DNA from: Scolanthus callimorphus
Taxonomy: Eukaryota; Cnidaria; Anthozoa; Actiniaria; Edwardsiidae
Length of the DNA stretch: 64,000 nt
Assembly: GCA_033964015.1 (NCBI GenBank)
Contig: JAWWUD010000105.1
Location: forward strand, 62,001-126,000
Reading direction: 5' to 3'
The notes beneath the pieces were generated by a model that was not told where the DNA came from, made no database searches, and saw only the letters and a program-made list of their open reading frames with translations. Positions 10,985-19,113 of the stretch are shown one piece after another (the stretch's first letter is position 1; the number at the start of each line of letters is the position of its first letter). The translations under genes were made by a program, and so were the position numbers.

Positions 10985-12317
10985 TGCGGGCAGGCTATGC
11001 GCTTTTTAATTTCAATTTGATTGTACAGTCACCAAATCTGACATGAATGTTCCTTAGGCAACATCTAACAGTTTTTGGAATTTGGAAAGGGGGCCACAAT
11101 TTCGGCCCAAGGGGGGAGGGTAGGGACAATTTTGTACCTTACCTGATTATCCCTATATTTCAGAGGTATTAAAGAGTTATCGATACTCTGCATCCAATCT
11201 AGCCAAATGCGAAGAGAAACGTACTAACTATTATGCTGTCGTTTATAGATAACTCTTTAATACCAGGCTATGCGCTTTTTAATTTCAATTTGATTGTACA
11301 GTCACCAAATCTGACATGAATGTTCCTTAGGCAACATCTAACAGTTTTTGGAATTTGGAAAGGGGGCCACAATTTCGGCCCAAGGGGGGAGGGTAGGGAC
11401 AATTTTGTACCTTACCTGATTATCCCTATATTTCAGAGGTATTAAAGAGTTAACGATACTCTGCATCCAATCTAGCCAAATGCGAAGAGAAACGTACTAA
11501 CTATTATGCTGTCGTTTATAGATAACTCTTTAATACCTTTAATAAAAGTAAGGATAATCACAATGGGCAAAATTGTCCCTTCCCTCCCCTCTTGGGCCAA
11601 AATTGTAGCACCCCTTTCTAAAACTGATAGATGTTGCCTAAGGAACATTCATGTCGGATTTGGTGACTGTACAATCAAATTATAATAAAAAAAACAGTGT
11701 AGAATGTAAATTTCACCCGTAACCCGCCTCTCCCCCTCGACAAATGTTTGTAGCACCCTCATCTAATCAATTGTGAAGGGGACCTTTCAAGAAGAATTAT
11801 CATGTTTTCTTTATCAATAACTCTTTAATACCTCTGAAATATAGGGATAATCAGGTAAAGTCCAAAATTGTCCCTACGCTCCCCCCCTTGGACTGAAATT
11901 GTGGCACCCTTTTCCAAAACTGTTAGATGTTGCCTAAGGAACATTCGTATCAGATTTGGCGACTGTGCAATGAAATTGCAACTAAAAAGAGCATAACATG
12001 TAAATTTCACCCATCACCCGCCTCTCCCCCTCGACAAATGTTTGTAGCACCCCCATCTAGTGAAATGTGCAGGGGACCATTCATGAAAAATCGACATGGT
12101 GTTGTTTATCAATAACTCTTTAATACCACTGAAATATAGGGATAATCAGGTAAAGTATAAAATTGTCCCTACCCTCCCCCCCCTTGGCCCGAAATTGTGT
12201 CACCCCTTCCGAAAACTGTTAAATGTTACTTAAGGAACATTCATGTCGAATTTTGCGATTGTACGATGAAATCATGATCTCTAAGGGTAGCACGAAAATG
12301 TGACCCGAAACTTTCCC

Positions 12318-12345
12318 TTCCCCCCCCCCCCCCCCCCCCCCCCCT
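12318..12345. repeat. Poly-C tract
   Basis: A run of C at the position where the other units have a shorter C/G-rich patch, so it is probably a local expansion. Length may be unreliable in the assembly. Confidence 0.8.
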
Positions 12346-12682
12346 TGCCGGACATTTGTTGCACTCCCACCTAGTCCAATGTAAAGGGCACCATACAGGA
12401 AGAATTGTCATGGTCTTGTTTATCTATAACCCTTTAATACCAAGGAAATATTGGGAAATAAGGAAATAGACAAAATTGCCCCTACCCTACCCCCCTTGGG
12501 TCGAAATGATGGCACCCTTCCCGAAAACTGATTTATTTCACCTAAGGAACATTTGGTCCAAATTTGGCGCCTTTACGCACAAGTGCACGATTTTACCTAT
12601 TTTTCCCTTAACAGACTCTACTAGTTGGTCTTAATCTTGCACTGTGCCGTCACCGATTGTTTTCTCAGGAACTGAGACGTTG

Positions 12683-12713
12683 CAAATCATATATTATATA
12701 TATATATATATAT
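12683..12713. repeat. TA dinucleotide repeat
   Basis: Short (TA)n tract between the inverted-repeat element and the 1.1-kb dispersed repeat. Confidence 0.85.
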
Positions 12714-13845
12714 GCAAGAAAACAGCCCGTGACGCTAGAAGACCCAAGCTAATTTACATTACTAATGACCTCCCTTTTTGTGTGTTTGTTTCGCACTGGT
12801 CTCCCTGATTTTGGTGGAGAAAATGACGCACGTGTGTGTGACTTGGTGAGTCAGTCCGGTTCTCAAATCTGACTGCTAAAATTGAAAACGCAGCCTATTA
12901 CAGAAAAACATTTGACTTCGGAATTGTTTGTATAATGCTTATCAGCAAGGCACGAGAGAAGAAACAGGTAAAGTTAAACTGTCCTAAGAAATTTCTTGGG
13001 AGTTTATCATAGGAATATTTAGAGAATATCATTCAGCGCGCGCTCTGTAGGCAGTGCCAGGCGTAAGTTTGTTCAAACTTGAATGAAATTTTTCTCAGCT
13101 CAAATCTTTCTCGAATTAGAATTATCCCTACACACAAATGTAAGTAATCTGTAATAGAACCATTTAGGTTTGAATGTCTATGGTGCTATCGGCTAAGGGA
13201 ACTGTGTTCTTTTTTAGTTTATGTGGGAGATTTCAACACTGGCCGCGATGGCGGCTTTGTCCCTCGCTGAAAAAATCGCTTGAATTAGAACTTAGCCAAA
13301 GGTGAATCTTTTCCATAAAAACACGCCCACTGGAGAGATTTCCTCCTTCTCTTCTGGTTTGTGTCCTTCGTTTTGCGATACAGCGTCAGGATTTATACTT
13401 AGAAAATATTATTCATGGCTTTGTGGCATTTCGCCTTAGCGTGCTTCCAGAAAGCAAGGCGGTGTACGGCGGTGTACGTTTGTTCAAACTTGAATGAAAA
13501 TTTTTTGTCAGCTTAAAGCTTTCGAATAATAGTTATCCCTGCACATTCCTGCAAGTAATCTGTGACAGAACCATTTAGGTTTAGATGACTATAGTGATTT
13601 CGGCTGTGCGAACTGAGTTCTTTTTTAGTTTCTGTGGGAGATTCTCAAAATGGCGGCGATGGCAGCTTTGTCCCTCGCTTAAGAAATCGCTTGAATTAGA
13701 ACTTAGCCCACTGTGGAGATATCCACTTTCTCTTCAGGTTTGTGAACTTCGTTTGGCGACACAGCTTCAGGGCCAAGCGGAGTGAGTGCGGACGATTTAG
13801 CCAATCAGAAACGTTTGCGCAGACAACCCGATTATAATAGTATAG
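12714..13845 (+). mobile_element. 1.1-kb dispersed repeat, copy 1
   Basis: Begins CAAGAAAACAGCCCGT and ends CAACCCGATTATAATAGTAT, sharing almost its whole length with the copy at 24280-25515 in the same orientation. It also contains an internal direct duplication: the stretch from GTTTGTTCAAACTTGAATGA to CGCTTGAATTAGAACTTAGC occurs twice, about 420 bp apart. This copy lacks a short segment after the opening GTGACG and some bases near 13710. There are no TIRs and no ORF. It looks like a non-autonomous element of uncertain class. Confidence 0.7.
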
Positions 13846-13916
13846 ATATATATAGATATATAGATATATAATAGTATATAGTATATATATAGTATATAGT
13901 ATATATAGTATATAGC
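13846..13916. repeat. AT-rich TATAGATA microsatellite
   Basis: Imperfect repeats of TATATAGA and TATAGTATA. Similar TATAGTATATAG repeats resume at 14307-14345 on the other side of the palindrome. Confidence 0.85.
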
Positions 13917-13980
13917 ATAGATTTGAATTAAAAAATTTTTGACAAAAACTTCCAACGCATAACTGTAAAAAACTTTATTG

Positions 13981-14008
13981 GACGTTTCGGCTATTCAGCC
14001 TTCTTCAG
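13981..14008 (-). ncRNA. Hammerhead ribozyme-like core, left arm
   Basis: On the minus strand the order is CTGAAGA, a 4-bp helix II (GGCT / AGCC with loop GAAT), then GAAACGTC. This fits the conserved CUGANGA ... GAAA ... UH cleavage core. Minimal type I hammerheads of this kind, with a very short helix III, have been described in Penelope-like elements. Helix I here is weak, so activity is uncertain. Confidence 0.65.
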
Positions 14009-14118
14009 CTAAAATCAAAATTTGTAAAAATTTAAAAACTAATACATGGTTCGGCTAAACTGGCCTGTTTAGCCGAACCTTGTATTAGTTTTTAAATTTT
14101 TACAAATTTTGATTTTAG

Positions 14119-14146
14119 CTGAAGAAGGCTGAATAGCCGAAACGTC
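14119..14146 (+). ncRNA. Hammerhead ribozyme-like core, right arm
   Basis: Mirror copy of the core at 13981-14008, on the plus strand: CTGAAGA, helix II GGCT/AGCC, then GAAACGTC. The palindromic ACGT in helix III is the kind of sequence that lets minimal hammerheads pair as dimers. Because both copies are in one palindrome, either transcript strand carries a sense core. Confidence 0.65.
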
Positions 14147-14210
14147 CAATAAAGTTTTTTACAGTTATGCGTTGGAAGTTTTTGTCAAAAATTTTTTAAT
14201 TCAAATCTAT

Positions 14211-14345
14211 TCAACTTTTCTGACAAAACTCCTGTGAATCAATTTTTGATCCGCGTGGCTGGGCTTTCGGTTGGCCTAAGACTTTTGGAACGTTTTTACT
14301 CTAGTCTATAGTATATAGCATATATAGTATATAGTATATATATAT
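14211..14345. other. Short spacer with TATAGTATA repeats
   Basis: Links the palindrome to the 3' end of the Penelope-like element. The second half is AT microsatellite. No coding signal. Confidence 0.5.
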
Positions 14346-14392
14346 AAATGTAGTGGAGAGGAGAAGTCCAGCCAACTCATATTTCTTGACAA

Positions 14393-14436
14393 AATTTATT
14401 AAACGTTTCGGCCTTCGGCCTTCTTCAGTAAAATCT
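14393..14436 (-). ncRNA. Hammerhead ribozyme-like core at the PLE 3' end
   Basis: Minus strand: CTGAAGA, then helix II GGCC/GGCC closed by GAA, then GAAACGTT. All conserved core positions are present (H17 = T). It lies about 180 bp downstream of the GIY-YIG reading frame, where Penelope terminal repeats carry such motifs. Helix I pairs for about three bases only. Confidence 0.65.
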
Positions 14437-14614
14437 TCTACAGTCTATAGTGCGTGGTAAAAATCTAACAATAGTGTGATCTATTTATAAGTTTGTGTAC
14501 AATGAATTGTTAAAATTACATAATAAAGAAAAAATATTTGGCTAAAAACTACGTAACAGGCAGTAAAAATGCATAAAAATACTAATTAGCTATTGATCCG
14601 ATATAAAAGGCGCT

Positions 14615-15176
14615 CTAATTGTATTGGATGCGCTTTTTAGAATTAAACTCCTGCCTTTTGTTTAGGCCTCTTGGCTGAATTGTTGAAAGTTGTGCGCACC
14701 AGTACGCCTCTCTTGTTAGCAAAATACTGCCGAATTTGTCTTTGTTTAGATTGCCCGTTATTTGCTCTATGCAAATAAAAGAAAAGTCACTTAAAGAATG
14801 TTCGAACTTGTTGAAATGCACTGCAACTTCGCATGTCTTCTTTTTTGTTTTCATAGAAGACTTGTGATTTCTGAAACGAACCTTAAACTCCGTGCTAGTC
14901 GAGCCAACGTATTGTAGCCTGCACACATTGCATGACGCTAAATAAACAACATTTGTTGACGCGCAACTCAATTTATGTCTAATACGATATTTCTTTCCCG
15001 TGACAAAACTAGAAAAACGTTTCGATTCCACAAAATAATTCGCGCATAAGTCACAACGTTTGTGACACTTAAAACAACCTGCGCCCGTCTCGTCTGTGCT
15101 CTCTACGTTGGCTCTACTAGGCTTTAAACGGGAAGGTGCGACTAATTCTTTCAAGTTCTTAGGCCTCCTATAGGCA
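14615..15176 (-). pseudogene. Penelope-like element: GIY-YIG endonuclease domain
   Basis: This is the C-terminal part of a Penelope-like retroelement protein. It opens with a linker, then a Cys/His cluster (CFKCHKRCDLCANYF), then the GIY-YIG core VVYLASCNVCRLQYVGST with the downstream Arg motif FKVRFRNHKS. In this family the domain nicks target DNA during insertion. The frame is open to 14615 (about 180 residues) but is one base out of phase with the upstream RT-derived part, the slip lying near 15176-15185. The fingers/palm of the reverse transcriptase are absent altogether, so the copy is 5'-truncated and dead. It lies antisense to the MYBBP1A transcript. Confidence 0.85.
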
Positions 15177-15470
15177 GGGAAAATCGAGCCTTCTGGAAAA
15201 TTTCACGCAAAATGTCACTAGAATGCAGCGCTGCTAAATTATTACGGATTAAGCCCCCAATATTAGGTAAATTGGGATTAAAATCCGTAACGAAAGGAAT
15301 TACTCTTTTCCTCCCTCTTTCTTTAGGTTTCAAAAGATCTACTCTATTAAGATTACTAACTTTAGAAAAACCTTCAAGTACACGCGTTTTGTCATAGCCC
15401 TGATTTAAAAGGTACTCTTGATATTCTTTATTGCGTGCCTCAAGGAAATCGGGTGTAGAACAATTCCTCT
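15151..15470 (-). pseudogene. Penelope-like element: RT C-terminal region
   Basis: The residues LRLKRNCSTPDFLEARNKEY, then DKTRVLEGFSKV, and the block VIPFVTDFNPNLPNIGGLIR are typical of the region between the RT palm and the endonuclease in Penelope-like elements. The YxDD-containing palm is missing, so the element begins abruptly at about 15470. There its frame runs without a stop into tyrosine-recombinase sequence, giving one 269-residue open frame (15151-15960) of mixed origin. The simplest reading is a 5'-truncated insertion that happened to land in frame. Confidence 0.75.
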
Positions 15471-16384
15471 TAAGTCTCAGTGCTACTACAAGAATGTTCG
15501 TTAGATTATCACAACGGCGGACGCTAAAGGTAGTATGGGTAGCACCCCTTAGGGTTTTACCATAAGTATGATTAAAAAGGATACCCGACTTGTCTGGGAA
15601 AAGCAAAAGCTCCTTGGATAAGGTCCTTCCCAGATCTGCTGCCCGGTCCCCAGCAAAGAAATCAATAGAAAAGTAACAGAGATCACGACTGAGACTATAA
15701 AGGGTCAAGGGTGAAATTTCAGGTTGGCGCATTTGGGACAAAATGTATGATAATACTTTCTCTAACTTTTCTAAAAACAAAGGAGTGGCCTTCTTAGCGC
15801 AAACTCTAGACTTTGCCTGCTCTTCCTTAACTGATTTTAAGTACTGTTTTACTGAGCTGTGTGAAGCAGGGTTGCCGGTGCCAAGTCTTTCATCCCATTC
15901 GCCACCCATGCCAGCGCTGGCAAAGATAGCTCTAAGCTTGCCTATTATAGAATCGACCAATCCAGCTGCCAGTCGGGTTGGACATTTACACGACGCTTTT
16001 AGTTTTCCCCATTTCCTTACACTTGGGGTTATGAATCTTGTTGTGGCCTGTCTTATCCTTCCAAACTAGAAACTGAATGATGTCATGAGAAGAGGCAGAC
16101 GCAAGAGTCTTTGGTACTTGCAAAGAAGCTAGAAACGACAATAACTGTGTCTGTAATGCAAACTTTTGCCTTTCGTAAGGTTTCCCCTTTTTAACTTTAC
16201 TAAGTTCGTTTATTTTCTTATTAATCTTGACAAAATCAATAGAGATGGGTGTCTGTGGTCTGTGTACTTGTTCCCTTCTGAAACCGCATCGTTGACAAAA
16301 GTTAAAGTTGTCGTTGTTCGGATACGCACACTGAGGACAACGGGAAGCAGGCCGCCAAAGACGAAGACACTGAAAAACGAACAA
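15465..16384 (-). pseudogene. DIRS-A tyrosine recombinase with N-terminal zinc finger, 3' end lost
   Basis: Starts with a Cys4 finger CPQCAYPNNDNFNFCQRCG. A core-binding helical domain (PYERQKFALQTQLLSFLASL ... HDIIQFLVWKD) follows, then VDSIIGKLRAIF, then the catalytic region FAGDRAADLGR, whose Arg is the expected first catalytic arginine, and GKTLRG. The HxxR box and the nucleophilic Tyr would follow but are replaced by the Penelope sequence at about 15470. A one-base shift near 15985 separates the finger/core-binding part from the catalytic part. Order and strand fit the 3' gene of a DIRS-type retrotransposon whose RT-RNase H lies just upstream (16.5-18.65 kb). Confidence 0.75.
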
Positions 16385-16493
16385 AGTACATTACTGTTCG
16401 ATTCTGTAAACATGCAGGTCCCATTGCAATGGGCGTGTTTGAAGCAACCTTTTACAGAAGGGAATAAGAGAACACCCTTCTCCCCTTTAAGTC

Positions 16494-17000
16494 CTAGCAG
16501 AGGACGGAGGAAGAGACACTTTTGAGAATTGGCCACCAAAAGGGAAGAGGAGAAAGCTTGGGCGCAACGACACTAACAGGAACCTGGGCCTTCAACAGGA
16601 ACTTCAAAAGAGGGCCCATTAGCACAAATGGGGGAAAGACGTAAGCATTTGCTTCTTGTGAGATATCTTGGGCGAAGTCGTTGATTCCCTCTGAAAGAGG
16701 CGTGTGGAAAGGGGTGAAATGTCTCAAAGGCTTGTGGTTCTCATCGAGTTGGACATTAGAATCAAGAGCCATCAAGTCGACGGAGTGTGGGCCAAACCAT
16801 CCCTGAAGTTTAGACCACGCCGAAGGAGATTACATGCAGTCTATATCCGAGAGTTCTCTGGATGGGGCGTCAGCAGGGTTAGAAGCGGAGGGGACATAAT
16901 AAAGGTTAAGGTGGACGTTGTAGCGCAAGAGAATTGCATGCAATTTCTTGAGGAGGCTGTTGAGCTCAGTGCTTTTACCCCCTTGTTGTTCCAAGAGTGA
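16494..17000 (-). pseudogene. DIRS-A RNase H C-terminal region
   Basis: In the frame upstream of 16775 the reading includes YNVHLNLYYVPSASNPADAP, which is the last RNase H helix/loop region. A premature TAA follows DCM, and then comes the conserved tail FGPHSVDLMALDSNVQ with PLRHFTPFHTPLSEGINDFA. This tail is typical of the RT-RNase H polyprotein of cnidarian DIRS-like elements, just before the recombinase ORF. Frame changes near 16935 and the stop show decay. Confidence 0.75.
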
Positions 17001-17001
17001 A

Positions 17002-17600
17002 CTAAAGTAGAACTATCAGTGTACGCATCTGCTCTAGAGTTAGCAATAAACTGCTCCCATGCGGAGAGGACATTACACAGTGCGAGGGCTTCTTTAATAA
17101 CGATTGGCGCGTGACGTACTTCGTGAGACCAATAATCTCGGACAGTAGGGGGGGGGGGGGGGAGCCAGGAGCTTGAATCACCCCTCCGCAAGCATAATCG
17201 GATGCATCACTAGCGATCTTGATAACCACGTGATGTCCCATTGGCCAAGGGAGGTGCTCCTGCCAGGTATCCAGAAAACGCCAGAACATGATTTCCTCTC
17301 GGAGTAAGGGGTGGATTTTTACCGGTCTTGAAGACCTCGCGTAACCAGGAATGGACTTGTATATCTCCCGACAGTACAATTGAGCTGCGGGGACTGCCAA
17401 AGAGAAGGAGGTTATTTTCCCTGCTAATCGCTGGAGGGTTTTTACCGAGGTGGTTTTGCCGCGAAGAATAGACTCTCGTAGGGTAGCAAATTTTTCCTTT
17501 TTCTCTTGAGAAAGGATAAAGGCACATCGTTTGGAGTCAACAATGAATCCAAGAAACTTCACCTGACGGCCAGGGACGATTTTCCGAGGCCGATGTAGTA
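17002..17600 (-). pseudogene. DIRS-A RT thumb and RNase H N-terminal region
   Basis: RQVKFLGFIVDSKRCAFILS is the RT thumb/connection motif found after the palm. SVKTLQRLAGKITSFSLAVP follows, and then the RNase H first strand VVIKIASDASDYACGGVI with its catalytic Asp. At 17149-17162 a G14 run shifts the frame, and the RNase H continues in another frame (IVIKEALALCNVLSAWEQF, then DAYTDSSTLVHSW with a second acidic residue). A further shift near 17595 separates it from the palm. Confidence 0.8.
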
Positions 17601-18130
17601 GCCAAAGGAAATGAGGAGAGAAGCAGCAATAAATATAGCCGCCTCAGCCAGCTCGAAATCTGAGCAAGTCTTAGCTTTCTCCGCGACCTCTGACGGGGGA
17701 AAGAGCTGGCCCACGTGGCGGTCATCTATATATTGGCTGCATGGAACACCAAGAGACCGGATATAAATTGTAGACCCCATGCCGATAGTGTGGTAGAGGT
17801 AAGCACTGGACTTCCAACCGAACGGAATAGTGTGGTACACGTAATAAATTCCTTTCCATTGAAAACCGAAGAATTGTCTACTGTCTTGGGTGAGACACAC
17901 GTGATCATACCCACTCTTGTCGTCCATGGTAGTCTGATATGAATTCTTACATACGTAACGTGGGAGATTAGAAATGTAACCAAGCGACAAAGGCAAATCT
18001 CTGATCCAAAGATTAAGGAATCTCTCGTCATGACAAAGTCTAGGTTTGGATGGTTCAACGGTCAGTGGCATGACGAGGTGAGGTGGGGAGCATGCGCGAA
18101 CTGTACCCCATACTGAAATTGAACCGTCTT
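17559..18130 (-). pseudogene. DIRS-A reverse transcriptase palm (YIDD)
   Basis: Contains VEPSKPRLCHDERFLNLW, motif A region MDDKSGYDHVCLT, motif B region TIPFGWKSSAYLYHTIGMGS and the catalytic motif C QYIDDRHVGQ. All three palm motifs are intact here, although the ORF is cut from its N-terminal part by a shift near 18130 and from the thumb by another near 17595. The motif wording places it in the DIRS/Ngaro-like RT group rather than gypsy or Penelope. Confidence 0.85.
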
Positions 18131-18690
18131 TGAGGCGCCGGTAAATAGTAGAAGTGATGAAATCATCAAAGCCATTACAGGACTTGTTATTTGGGAATAT
18201 AGCCTTAGGGGGAGTAGGCGTGTTGTAAAAGTTTCCCTGGAAGTCCCCTTTAAAAGGGTGAAAAAATCATGCACATTAACACCATGTTTAATATATTGAA
18301 TTATTTCATCGTGCTTGGATTGCCCTTCGAGCACCTGTTCCCATCGCTGAACATGATTGTGCAGTTCACCTGCCCGGAAGCAGTCCGAATTTCTGAATCT
18401 AAGGAGTCTCACGGAAGCTTTGGTTGAAAGGCGCGCGACTGCTTCAGGAGGGGGTACCGGGGCTGCTGGACCTGGGGGCACACCTTCCCAATCTGTCCAC
18501 TCCTCCTTAGAGACTTGGGAAACCGGGTCTTGTAGGTTAGGAGGATAATGGACGAACTTGCGCTTTTTGGGAGACTGCAAAAGTGAAAAAATTTGAAGGA
18601 AAATTATATATGTGGATATAAAGAAAGTTGTGACCCCTAAATCGAGCAACCCCGGAATACCCCGCCCGAGGGCAGAGTAATTAACTGATT
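18062..18690 (-). pseudogene. DIRS-A N-terminal region and 5' end
   Basis: Encodes a segment with PPEAVARLSTKASVRLLRFR, then SDCFRAGELHNHVQRWEQVL, which precedes the RT in this element type. The same segment recurs at 50345-50640. The sequence CGAGCAACCCCGGAATACCC at 18642-18661 recurs near 41617, so it marks the element's 5' region. No start codon can be fixed because of frame decay. Confidence 0.6.
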
Positions 18691-18969
18691 TTGATAAATA
18701 TTTCTGATAATATGAGCAATTTTATCTCCTTACCGGGTGGGGCCTGGTAACTAGTCAAACGCAAGTTCCCTTTCTTTTGCAAAAAAAAAAACCCACTTGC
18801 ACTCTCCCAATATCAAAAATTCGAACGGTACATAACAGTTGGAAAAATCACCAGTCACAACGTTTATAATAAATACCTTTCTTTTAGAAATGCCATTTGC
18901 AAGTGTTTCTGATAACACCCGATCCTGTAGGTTCAAATCTAGTGAGCCTTTGGCAGTTAAGTTTGCTGC

Positions 18970-19113
18970 GTAGTCAATCACAGTCGTGTGAGCCAATCGG
19001 ATCCTTGTTCAGTGCACTCCTTTGGCTTGTTTTTCGAGACATGTCGCAACAGACATGTCGCACTAGGCGAAACTAGGAAAGGATCTGATTGGCTCACGAG
19101 TTTGATTGACTAC
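18970..19113. mobile_element. 144-bp MITE-like inverted repeat
   Basis: GTAGTCAATCACAGTCGTGT followed by GAGCCAATCGGATCC is inverted at 19081-19113 (GGATCTGATTGGCTCACGAG, then TTTGATTGACTAC). A CGAGACATGTCG hairpin lies between. Non-coding. Confidence 0.65.

Larger units (their letters stand above)
8716..12623. mobile_element. 3.9-kb inverted-repeat element with arrayed arms
   Basis: The left end TAGTAGAGTCTGTTAAGGGA and the right end (its inverse, TTAACAGACTCTACTA) start long inverted arms. GTT occurs directly outside both ends (8713-8715 and 12624-12626), a possible 3-bp target duplication. Each arm is a tandem array of a roughly 292-bp unit; the unit landmark GTTCCTTAGG recurs at 8791, 9082 and 9375 and in inverse order in the right arm. 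Near the centre a 276-bp segment is duplicated (10990 and 11266) with almost no difference. There is no transposase, so it must move in trans if at all. A second TIR element is nested at 9534-10984. Confidence 0.8.
13917..14210. repeat. 294-bp near-perfect palindrome of Penelope terminal repeats
   Basis: The sequence reads almost identically on both strands about a centre at 14063/14064 (GGCC). The arms are about 147 bp with only a few mismatches. Each arm carries the signature GAAGAAGGCTGAATAGCCGA of Penelope-like terminal sequence and a hammerhead core. The inner stem GGTTCGGCTAAAC / GTTTAGCCGAACC closes the structure. Best read as two Penelope terminal repeats in head-to-head arrangement. 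Such palindromes are prone to cloning and assembly error. Confidence 0.85.
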
